Of a DNA stretch of 64,000 bases, positions 42,543-51,658 are shown piece by piece (position 1 is the stretch's first letter; every line of letters starts with the position of its first letter). Position numbers and translations under genes: made by a program. The notes under the pieces are model-generated. The model was given only the letters and a program-made list of their open reading frames with translations. It ran no database searches and was not told the DNA's origin. Source of the DNA: Streptomyces venezuelae (GTDB taxonomy: Bacteria > Actinomycetota > Actinomycetes > Streptomycetales > Streptomycetaceae); the NCBI RefSeq assembly GCF_008642315.1, contig NZ_CP029192.1:3472001-3536000 (forward strand). Reading direction: 5' to 3'.

Positions 42543-43820
42543 TCAGTGGGTGCAGGCCGCACGGAGCGATTCCTCCAGGCGGTCGCAGAGCAGGTCGACC
42601 TGGCGGACGGAGAGGGCTGGGTGGCAGGGCAGGTTGACCTGCTCGTGGAACCAGACCCGCTCGGCCGTGGGGCACTCTCCGTAGCGGTGGCCGCGGGCGC
42701 GCCACTCGGGCAGCAGGTGCAGGGGGAAGTAGCGCAGCGGGACCTGGACGCCCCGGTGGTCGAGTTCGTGCAGGAGCCGGTGGCGGTTGATCCCGTGCGT
42801 GCCCTCGCGGACGAAGAAGGTGAACAGGTGCTGGGAGTGGATGACGCCCTCGGGTGCCTCGGGCGCCTCGACGAGTCCGGGGAACCTGCCGAGCGTCTCC
42901 CGCAGCCGCGCGGCGATGGCTCGTCGGCGCTCCACCATGCCGGGCAGGGCGCGGAGTTGACTCGTTCCCATGGCCGCGGCCGCCTCGGGGAGCGTCGCGT
43001 TGGTGCCGTGTTTGCGCAGCGCGACGAGATCGTGGGTGTAGGCGTTGCCGGGGTAGAGGCCGCCGGGCAGGTTCTCCTTGGAGTCGCCGAAGGTGTGGCG
43101 CCGGGGCAGGAAGCTGCCGTCGACCTCGTTGCCGCGGAGCCGGTCGACGCGCTCCGCCCACTCCGGGTCGGCGAACGTCAGCATCCCGCCCTCGCCGAGG
43201 GTGGTGATGTTCTTGCTCGAGTGGAAGCTGAAGCAGCCGATGTCCGCGAGGGCGCCGGGTCGCGCTCCGTGGTAGACGCTGCCCAGCGCGTGGGCGGAGT
43301 CCTCGATGACCAGGGCGTCGTGGGCCCGGGCGATGTCCATGATCTCGTGCATGTCGGCGGGGTGCCCGCCGTAGTGCACCAGGATGACGGCGCGGGTCCT
43401 CGGGCCGATCAGCCGTTCCAGGCACCTCGGGTCCATGTTGAGGGTGTCCTGCCTGACGTCGCAGAACGTCACCTCGACGTCGGGGTACTGCAGGAGCGGC
43501 TGGATGGAGGCCTGGTAGGTCTGCGGGGTGACGATCACCTCGTCGCCGGGGCGCAGGCCCAGCAGGTGGATGGCCAGTTCCAGGGTGACGGTCCCGCTCG
43601 TCGTGCTCATCGCGTACGGCGCGCCGACGTAGTCCCGGAAGTTCCGTTCGAACTCCTCCCGTCGGCCCCCTCCCGACAGTGTCTCGCCGGAGCGGAGCAC
43701 GCGGGTCACCGCCGCGATCTCACGGTCTCCCACGACGCTGCCGACCGGCAGGTAAGGGACGACGTACTCCTTGCCGGGCTTACGGAACGCACCCAGCTTG
43801 GGTATGTCTCCGATGGTCAT
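42543..43820 (-). CDS. DegT/DnrJ/EryC1/StrS-family PLP aminotransferase
   Basis: The product is 425 residues from ATG 43820 (GGAG 5 nt upstream). TTSGTVTLELAIHLLGLRPG binds the PLP phosphate, VIEDSAHALGSVYHG supplies the Asp to the pyridine nitrogen, and FSFHSSKNITTLGEGG holds the Schiff-base Lys203. The family aminates keto-sugars, cyclitols and related ketones, and also includes AHBA-synthase-like dehydratases. No sugar-nucleotide genes are near, so a non-sugar ketone substrate is possible. Confidence 0.9.
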   Translation of the reverse strand: MTIGDIPKLGAFRKPGKEYVVPYLPVGSVVGDREIAAVTRVLRSGETLSGGGRREEFERNFRDYVGAPYAMSTTSGTVTLELAIHLLGLRPGDEVIVTPQTYQASIQPLLQYPDVEVTFCDVRQDTLNMDPRCLERLIGPRTRAVILVHYGGHPADMHEIMDIARAHDALVIEDSAHALGSVYHGARPGALADIGCFSFHSSKNITTLGEGGMLTFADPEWAERVDRLRGNEVDGSFLPRRHTFGDSKENLPGGLYPGNAYTHDLVALRKHGTNATLPEAAAAMGTSQLRALPGMVERRRAIAARLRETLGRFPGLVEAPEAPEGVIHSQHLFTFFVREGTHGINRHRLLHELDHRGVQVPLRYFPLHLLPEWRARGHRYGECPTAERVWFHEQVNLPCHPALSVRQVDLLCDRLEESLRAACTH

Positions 43821-43906
43821 GGCGTCTCCAAAGGGTGTGGTTGAGCGGGTGTCCGGCCACCTGGGCGGGCCGGGCGCCGCGCCGGACCCGGAGGCCTCGC
43901 GGACCG

Positions 43907-44524
43907 TCAGACGCGGGTGGCGCGGTACAGCCCGGGGCGCGGGGCGGGCGCCGGTGCGCGCAGCCGCTCGGCCGTCACGACGAGGGCGGTGCACAGGTCG
44001 TGCAGCCGTTGCCGCGCGAGGGCGCCGCGCAGGACCCGTCGGCCGTCCGCGCTCCGCTCGAAGTCGGTGGGGACGGTGGCGAGCTGTTCCGGCAGGGCGA
44101 TCCCCCGAAGCGCGCGCACCACGGTCCGCAGCGCGTCACAGACCTGCACGGCGGAGAGGTTGGCCCCGTGCGCCACGAGCGCGGTGGGCTTGGCGGCGAG
44201 CGGGGTGACGTCCAGGTGGTCCAGGGCGTTCTTCACCACCCCGCTGAAGGAGCCGTGGTACATCGGTGACGCGATCACGAACGCGTCGGCCTCGCTCGCC
44301 AGCCGTGTGAACCTGCGGGCCCAGGGGTCGGCGTAGGAATCCGTGTCGCCGTGCCGGCTCGGGTCGACGATCGGCAGCGGCTGCGACGCGAGGTCCCACA
44401 CCGAGGGGTCCGCACCGAGGTCGGCCAGCATCCTGCTCGCGGCCTCGATCGTGGCCGTGGTGTGGGATCCGCTGGTAGGACTTCCGCTCACCAGCAGGAC
44501 CACGGGGCGCTGCGTCTGACTCAA
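43907..44524 (-). CDS. NAD(P)H-dependent FMN reductase-like flavoprotein
   Basis: The product is 205 residues from a TTG at 44524; a GTG seven codons later is possible. VVLLVSGSPTSGSHTTATIE is the FMN phosphate loop of the NADPH-dependent FMN reductase family. DAFVIASPMYHGSFSGVVKN ALDHLD is the second family block (YHGSFSGVVKN). Such proteins supply reduced FMN or reduce quinones. Located within the biosynthetic cluster after the LuxR gene, on the same strand. Confidence 0.85.
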   Translation of the reverse strand: MSQTQRPVVLLVSGSPTSGSHTTATIEAASRMLADLGADPSVWDLASQPLPIVDPSRHGDTDSYADPWARRFTRLASEADAFVIASPMYHGSFSGVVKNALDHLDVTPLAAKPTALVAHGANLSAVQVCDALRTVVRALRGIALPEQLATVPTDFERSADGRRVLRGALARQRLHDLCTALVVTAERLRAPAPAPRPGLYRATRV

Positions 44525-44582
44525 CGGTCCAAGCCTTTCCGTGTGCCGCTGGATGGAGTTCCGAGTGACCGGGGCGGCCGGT

Positions 44583-44614
44583 GCGACGTGGTGAGGATGG
44601 CCGAATCACGTCGC
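44583..44614 (-). terminator. Possible hairpin between the LuxR and FMN-reductase genes
   Basis: GCGACGTG (44583-44590) and CACGTCGC (44607-44614) form an 8 bp stem with a 16 nt loop in the 146 bp gap. It could limit read-through from the LuxR gene, but there is no T-run. Confidence 0.3.
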
Positions 44615-44670
44615 GGGCAAAAGATCTGTGGCCACTCACGGACGGCGCGTGTCACAAACCGGCGGCCCGT

Positions 44671-45390
44671 TCAGAGCTTCGTACGGGACGACGTGCCCAC
44701 GCCCTTGAGCCATCCCCGGCGCGCGGCGAGGGCCCCGGCCTCGAACCGGCTCTGGGCGTTGAGTTCCTGCATCACCCTGGTGACGGCGCGGCTCACGGTC
44801 CGCTTGGAGACCCCGAGCGAGGCGGCGATCTGCTCGTCGGTGTATCCGCGGGCGAGCAGCAGGAGTACGTCCAGCGCCTGGCGGTCGTCCGGGGCGTGGC
44901 CGCAGGAGCGTCGCGGGCTGGCGTTCTCCCACAGGTCGTGGAAGAGGTAGTGGAGCATTCCGGTGGTCTCGGCGCACTCGGACTCCGTGACGGCGCCGTC
45001 GACCCCGTTGCCGGAGTCGGCGGACTGGACCACGACCGAGGTCCTGCTGTCCAGCAGAGCGAACGTCACCTGGGTCTGTTCGGTGGTGCGGATCTGGACC
45101 CCCGACCCGGCCTGCCACGAGAGGTAGGACTCGAGGTGCGGTGATGAGAGCGCCTCCTCGTCCCAGACGGCGCGCACGCGCACCCAGCGCTGCAGCAGGC
45201 TCGTCAGGGCCAGCTTGTCCTGACGGATCGTCAAGGGGCTGAGGGCCTGGGGCCCGTACACCAGCGACACGTCATGGCGCGCCGAGTCGAGGGCGACGTG
45301 GAAGGGGAAGCGGGTCCGGGTGCTGATCGCTGGATGGACGGCCTGGGTACGGGGCAGGGCCCGTACGGGGGGCATGGCGGTGATGGTCAT
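44671..45390 (-). CDS. LuxR-type HTH regulator, likely cluster-situated
   Basis: The product is 239 residues from ATG 45390, with AAGGAG 8 nt upstream. C-terminal HTH: QALDVLLLLARGYTDEQIAA, SLGVSKRTVSRAVTRVMQEL and NAQSRFEAGALAARRGWLKG. The N-terminal 160 residues lack receiver or ATPase motifs. The HTH tail is nearly that of the LuxR protein at 36978-37601 (LNAQSRFEAG). It is the natural candidate for pathway-specific control of the surrounding biosynthetic genes. Confidence 0.85.
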   Translation of the reverse strand: MTITAMPPVRALPRTQAVHPAISTRTRFPFHVALDSARHDVSLVYGPQALSPLTIRQDKLALTSLLQRWVRVRAVWDEEALSSPHLESYLSWQAGSGVQIRTTEQTQVTFALLDSRTSVVVQSADSGNGVDGAVTESECAETTGMLHYLFHDLWENASPRRSCGHAPDDRQALDVLLLLARGYTDEQIAASLGVSKRTVSRAVTRVMQELNAQSRFEAGALAARRGWLKGVGTSSRTKL

Positions 45391-45511
45391 GGCTGTGCTC
45401 CTTACGCTCCACTGCACGGTGAAGAGACAAGAGGCCTGCGTGACAGGTGAAATGCGACCGCCCGAAGAGGGATTGGGCGTCGACTCAGGCTACGAGCGCT
45501 GAGTTAAATCG

Positions 45512-45523
45512 ATGCACGTGCAT
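45512..45523. promoter_or_regulatory. Perfect palindrome ATGCACGTGCAT
   Basis: A 12 bp perfect palindrome with CACGTG centre, about 125 bp upstream of the LuxR start and next to a possible -10 (TTAACT on the minus strand). It is AT/GC balanced and stands out from its GC-rich surroundings. Possible regulator site. Confidence 0.4.
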
Positions 45524-45661
45524 GTATGAGGAACGTCAGGTCTGTGTGAGTTCTTGTCGACGATCACGGCCGCCCCCTCCGTCGTGATCCACAGGGCCGC
45601 ACGGACGACCTTCCTCAACTACCTTGCGAATAGCGGCAGTCGGGCCGCCCACAGCGTCTGC

Positions 45662-45691
45662 GAAGGTAAACCTTCATAGGCGCCGCCTATG
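45662..45691. promoter_or_regulatory. Two adjoining inverted repeats upstream of sdhC
   Basis: GAAGGTAAACCTTC (45662-45675; 6 bp arms) is followed directly by CATAGGCGCCGCCTATG (45675-45691; 7 bp arms, 3 nt spacer). They lie 20-50 bp before the -35 region of the sdh operon, a position for an activator or for repressor looping. I cannot assign a regulator. Confidence 0.45.
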
Positions 45692-45711
45692 GAAAGCATG
45701 CGTTTCTACTG

Positions 45712-45742
45712 TTGGTGCACTCGCGATGCGTGGGCATAGCAT
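45712..45742 (+). promoter_or_regulatory. Candidate sdhCAB promoter
   Basis: TTGGTG (45712-45717) and TAGCAT (45737-45742) are spaced by 19 bp. The -10 ends 8 nt before ATG 45751, consistent with a leaderless or nearly leaderless transcript. The spacer is long, so an activator may be needed. Confidence 0.4.
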
Positions 45743-45750
45743 CCGGCCCC

Positions 45751-46452
45751 ATGACTCTGGTGACTCGTACAACGAGCACGTCGACGGCCCGTACGGTCTG
45801 GGGCTCGACGGTAGGCAAGAAGGCGGTCATGGCCGCGAGCGGTCTGGTGATGATCGCTTACCTCGTGGTGCACATGGTGGCCAACGTAAAGATCTACTTC
45901 GGCGCGGCCGGCTTCGACGCGTACGGGCACTGGTTGCGAGTCATGGGCGACCCGGTCCTCCACCGTGAGTGGGGTCTGTGGATCGCGCGCGTGGTCCTCC
46001 TCGTCTCCGTGGTGGCACACGGCGTCTCCGCTTACCAGTTGAGCCGCCGCGACATCAAGGCGCGCCCCACCCAGTACGTGCACAAGAAGCCGCGCGCGAC
46101 CTATGCCACGCGCACCATGCGCTGGGGCGGCGTCATCCTCGGCCTCTTCATCGTCTGGCACATCCTGGACATCACGACCGGCACCGTGCACCCGGGCTTC
46201 GAGGAGGGCAAGCCGTACAACAACGTGGTGGACACGTTCTCCACCTGGTACGGCAACGTCATCTACATCACCGCGATGCTCGCCATGGGCATGCACGTGC
46301 GGCACGGGCTGTGGAGCGCCGCGCAGACGCTGGGCGTCGGCAGCCGGGTCCGCGACCGCTCCCTGAAGGCCGTCGCCAATGGGCTCGCGTTGGTGCTGAC
46401 GGTCGGTTTCGTTTCTGTTCCCGTGGGTGTCATGACCGGAGTGGTGAGCTAG
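45751..46452 (+). CDS. sdhC: Succinate dehydrogenase cytochrome b subunit (single-subunit anchor)
   Basis: The product is 233 residues with five membrane helices, the single-polypeptide diheme anchor type (type B) used with menaquinone. KKAVMAASGLVMIAYLVVHM gives an axial His of helix I. VVLLVSVVAHGVSAYQLSRR, GLFIVWHILDITTGTVHPGF and MLAMGMHVRHGLWSAAQTLG supply further His ligands. The start at 45751 is chosen over 45712 because of the promoter position. sdhA starts immediately after its stop. Confidence 0.9.
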   Translation: MTLVTRTTSTSTARTVWGSTVGKKAVMAASGLVMIAYLVVHMVANVKIYFGAAGFDAYGHWLRVMGDPVLHREWGLWIARVVLLVSVVAHGVSAYQLSRRDIKARPTQYVHKKPRATYATRTMRWGGVILGLFIVWHILDITTGTVHPGFEEGKPYNNVVDTFSTWYGNVIYITAMLAMGMHVRHGLWSAAQTLGVGSRVRDRSLKAVANGLALVLTVGFVSVPVGVMTGVVS

Positions 46453-48398
<1,946 letters not shown>

Positions 48399-48402
<4 letters not shown>

Positions 48403-49154
48403 AGCTCACCCTGCGCGTCTGGCGCCAGAAGAACGCCGACGCCGACGGAGCGATGTCCACCTACCAGGTGGACGGCATCTCCTCCGACATGTCCTTCCTC
48501 GAAATGCTCGACACCCTCAACGAGACCCTCATCGTCCAGGGCGAGGACCCCGTCGCCTTCGACCACGACTGCCGCGAAGGCATCTGCGGCGCCTGCTCGC
48601 TGGTCATCAACGGCGACGCGCACGGCCCCGAGCGCACCACCACCTGCCAGCTGCACATGCGCTCCTTCCGCGACGGCGACACCATCGACATCGAGCCCTG
48701 GCGCGCGGCGGCCTTCCCCGTCGTCAAGGACCTGGTGGTGGACCGCTCCTCCTTCGACCGGATCATCCAGTCCGGCGGCTACATCAGCGCCAACACCGGC
48801 TCCGCCCCCGAGGCCCACGCCGCACCGGTGCCCAAGCCGGACGCCGACTACGCCTTCGAACACGCCGAGTGCATCGGCTGCGGCGCCTGCGTGGCGGCCT
48901 GCCCCAACGGCTCCGCGATGCTGTTCACCTCCGCCAAGGTCAACCACCTCAACGTCCTGCCACAGGGCGCACCCGAACGCGAGACCCGCGTCCTGGACAT
49001 GGTCGCCCAGATGGACTCCGAAGGCTTCGGCGGCTGCACCCTCACCGGCGAATGCGCCACCGCCTGCCCCAAGGGCATCCCCCTCTTCTCCATCACCGGC
49101 ATGAACAAGGAGTGGCTCCGCGCGAGCCGCAAGGAGAAGAAGTCCGCTTCATAG
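48399..49154 (+). CDS. sdhB: Succinate dehydrogenase iron-sulfur subunit
   Basis: The product is 251 residues. The N-terminal plant-ferredoxin-type domain holds the [2Fe-2S] ligands in [16 protein letters not shown] and TCQLHM. The C-terminal helical domain holds [19 protein letters not shown] and [20 protein letters not shown], giving the [4Fe-4S] and [3Fe-4S] centres. ATG overlaps the sdhA stop (ATGA). The operon ends with a terminator 30 bp later. Confidence 0.95.
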
Positions 49155-49183
49155 CGGGCAGTTCGAACCGAAGGACATCAGGC

Positions 49184-49207
49184 GGGGCCGGGAACTTTCC
49201 CGGCCCC
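49184..49207 (+). terminator. sdhCAB terminator
   Basis: GGGGCCGGGAA (49184-49194) pairs with TTCCCGGCCCC (49197-49207), the inner A-T pairs probably opening to form the loop. The stem is followed by GTTCTTTCT, a short T-rich tract. It lies 30 bp after the sdhB stop. Confidence 0.8.
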
Positions 49208-49377
49208 GTTCTTTCTGCCCGGAGCCGTTCTTTCTGTCCGGAGCCGTGTCCGCTCTCCGCCACCGGACGACCTCTTCCTGATGATCGCTTGCCTCGCTCA
49301 CGGCCGCCCGAAACGATGGAACAACGATATTCCAGTGTCCTCTTTATCAGTGCCGACGTTGAGGAAGTCCGTGCGCC

Positions 49378-50922
49378 ATGCGCTTTCCCCGCTCTTCTGA
49401 CCTGTTGTTCGGCCAACTCGATTCCGCCGCCGCGGAGGTCACCCTTCCCTGGGGCACGGACCACGAGTCGGTCGCGGTCACCGTCAAGGACGGCGGGCTC
49501 CCCCTCTCCGAACTCGCCCAGGCGTCCCGCCGGTTGGCACGGTCCGCCGTCGCCGCCGGGCTGAAGGAAGGCGACTGGTGCGTGGTGCGGCTCGACCAGC
49601 CGCTCGACATCGTGGTCGCGGTGGCCGGCCTCACGGCCGTGGGCGTGGTCCCGGTGCTGCTCAGCGCCAAGCTCGACGTGGCATCGGCCGCCGCGGCCCT
49701 CGCACCCGTCACCGTGCCGCTGCACCTGCTCATCGCCCAGCGGCGCACGGCGGAGATACCCCGCCTCGCGCTCGCCGGCGGAATGAGCCTGGTGTGGGAG
49801 GACGTCGTGTCCGAGCCGCACGCCGACGCCGGGGACCAGGTGCCCCCGCACGGCATCGAGCGCCCCGCGGACGCCCCGTACCTGGTCACGCACACCTCGG
49901 GCACCACCGGTGTGCCCAAGCTCGCGGTGCACACCCGCAACAGCTTCTACCAGCAGTCCGTCGTGCAGGCCCGCATGCTGCGCACGGTGCGTCTGCGGGG
50001 GTACCTCGCGGCCGCCATCTCCCCCGTGCACGTACGCACACTGTCCGGCCTGCTCAGCGCGTTGCGCCTCAGGCTCTCCGTCCTGCTGCTCGCCTCCGAG
50101 GAGCCCGACGCCGTGGCCGAGCAGCTGGAGCGCTGGCGTCCGCACTACCTGGAGACACACCCCAACACGTTCGTCCGCTGGGAGGAGCTCGCCGACACCG
50201 GAGTGCTGTCCTCGGTCCGGCTGTTCCTCGGGACGTTCGACGCCATGCACCCCCCGACGATGGAGCGGCTGCTCGCGGGATCGCGCCGCAGAATGCCGCT
50301 CTTCGCCGAGGTGTACGCGCAGTCCGAACTCGGCCCCGTCGCCTTCAGGATGAAATGGAGACGGGGCGGCAGAAGAGAATCCGTCGCCTCCGAACTGGCC
50401 GGACACCGCGTCGGCAGAGCCCTTCCCGGATACAGCCGGATCCGGATCGTGGACGAGGCGGGAAATCCGCTGGGAGCGCAGCAGTCGGGGCGCATTCAAG
50501 TGCGGTCCAAAGGATTCTTCGCCGGTTATCTGAACTTCCCGGAGAAATTCGAGGAGAACCGGGCGGACGGCGACTGGTGGGATTCCGGGGACTGGGGCGC
50601 CAAGTCCCGCTTCGGGAACCTCCGGCTGCTCGACCGCCAGGTGGAACGCCTGGACGGGGCGGCCAGCGGCATCGCCCTGGAGGACGTCCTGCTGGGCCGC
50701 CTCCCGGAGGCCGCGGAGATCGTCGTCCTGGAGGCGCACGGCGCGCTGGTGCCCGTCGTGGCCACCCGCACCGGGATCGCGGTGTCGTCCGGTCGCTGGG
50801 CGGAGGCGGTCGACGGACTGCCCGAACTGGCGTCGCCGCGGCACACGTCCTGGAGCGCGCTGCCCAGGACCGCCACCGGCAAGGTCAGGCGCGAACTCCT
50901 GCGTCAGCAGCTGGGGTTCTAG
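49378..50922 (+). CDS. AMP-dependent ligase (ANL family, probably aryl acid or amino-acid type)
   Basis: The product is 514 residues. Core motifs in order: THTSGTTGVPKLAVHT (P-loop, about 172), YAQSELG (A5), WWDSGDWG (A7), LDRQVERLDG (hinge, A8) and PRTATGKVRREL with the catalytic Lys (A10, near 505). ANL enzymes activate carboxylic acids as adenylates for CoA or carrier protein transfer, or for amide formation. In this cluster 3,4-AHBA is a natural substrate candidate. First gene after the sdh terminator; 37 bp before the ABC genes. Confidence 0.88.
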   Translation: MRFPRSSDLLFGQLDSAAAEVTLPWGTDHESVAVTVKDGGLPLSELAQASRRLARSAVAAGLKEGDWCVVRLDQPLDIVVAVAGLTAVGVVPVLLSAKLDVASAAAALAPVTVPLHLLIAQRRTAEIPRLALAGGMSLVWEDVVSEPHADAGDQVPPHGIERPADAPYLVTHTSGTTGVPKLAVHTRNSFYQQSVVQARMLRTVRLRGYLAAAISPVHVRTLSGLLSALRLRLSVLLLASEEPDAVAEQLERWRPHYLETHPNTFVRWEELADTGVLSSVRLFLGTFDAMHPPTMERLLAGSRRRMPLFAEVYAQSELGPVAFRMKWRRGGRRESVASELAGHRVGRALPGYSRIRIVDEAGNPLGAQQSGRIQVRSKGFFAGYLNFPEKFEENRADGDWWDSGDWGAKSRFGNLRLLDRQVERLDGAASGIALEDVLLGRLPEAAEIVVLEAHGALVPVVATRTGIAVSSGRWAEAVDGLPELASPRHTSWSALPRTATGKVRRELLRQQLGF

Positions 50923-50959
50923 AACGTGTTTTCACTGGTGTCTATAGAGATGGTTGGCC

Positions 50960-51658
50960 ATGTTGGAGAAGAAAGTCGTGCTGCGGGCCGAGGACGTACG
51001 ACGAGAGTTCACGAGCGGTGACACGGTCGTCGAGGCTCTCAAAGGGTGCAGTCTCGAGGTGAGTTCGGGTGAACTCGTCGCGATCGTGGGCAAGAGCGGC
51101 AGCGGCAAGTCGACCTTCGCCAACATCCTCTCCGGCCTCGACCGGCCCACCTCGGGGACCGTCACGCTCATGGACCGCGATCTCGCGGAGCTCGACGAGA
51201 CGGAAGCGGCCAGGATGCGGGCGCGGGAGATCGGCTTCGTCCTGCAGAAGGACAACCTCGTGCCGTCGCTGACCATCGCGGAGAACGTCGCCGCACCCCT
51301 GGTCATGGGCGGCATGAAGCTCAGCGCCGCACTGGAGAAGGCCCGGCGCGCACTGGACGAGGTCGGTCTCGGCCACCGGGCCGAGCAGTGGCCGGCCCAG
51401 GTGTCCGGCGGCGAGGCCCAGCGGGCGGCCGTCGCCCGCGCCTGTGTGAGCGAGCCCGCGATCGTCTTCGCCGACGAGCCCACGGGCGCCCTCGACGAGG
51501 AGAACGGCCGGCAGGTCCAGGAGATATTCCGCAAGCTCGTGCTTACCACGGGGGCCGCGGGCGTCATCATCACCCACGACCTCGACCTGGCCGCGGGCGC
51601 GGACGTGGTCGTCACGGTCGCCGACGGCGTCGTCGTCAGCACCGAGAGGAAGGCGTGA
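50960..51658 (+). CDS. ABC transporter ATP-binding protein (MacB/LolD type)
   Basis: The product is 232 residues from ATG 50960. Walker A GKSGSGKST, Q-loop FVLQKDNLVPSLTIAEN, signature VSGGEAQRAAVARA, Walker B IVFADEPTGALDEEN and switch His in GVIITHDLDL. The type pairs with FtsX-like permeases. It shares one base with the permease gene (TGATG). Probably exports the cluster product or an intermediate. Confidence 0.93.
   Translation: MLEKKVVLRAEDVRREFTSGDTVVEALKGCSLEVSSGELVAIVGKSGSGKSTFANILSGLDRPTSGTVTLMDRDLAELDETEAARMRAREIGFVLQKDNLVPSLTIAENVAAPLVMGGMKLSAALEKARRALDEVGLGHRAEQWPAQVSGGEAQRAAVARACVSEPAIVFADEPTGALDEENGRQVQEIFRKLVLTTGAAGVIITHDLDLAAGADVVVTVADGVVVSTERKA

Larger units (their letters stand above)
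45391..45750. other. 360 bp divergent control region (LuxR gene / sdh operon)
   Basis: No gene. It holds the LuxR leader with AAGGAG at its left end, a CACGTG palindrome (45512-45523) beside a possible minus-strand -10 (TTAACT, 45508-45503), two neighbouring inverted repeats (45662-45691) and the sdh promoter (45712-45742). Confidence 0.6.

Noticed and set aside
51388..51658. An upstream start giving a 927-residue permease
   Set aside because: The extra 90 codons lie out of frame over the ABC ATPase and are Arg/Gly low-complexity. ATG 51658 overlaps the ATPase stop (TGATG) and begins a typical permease.
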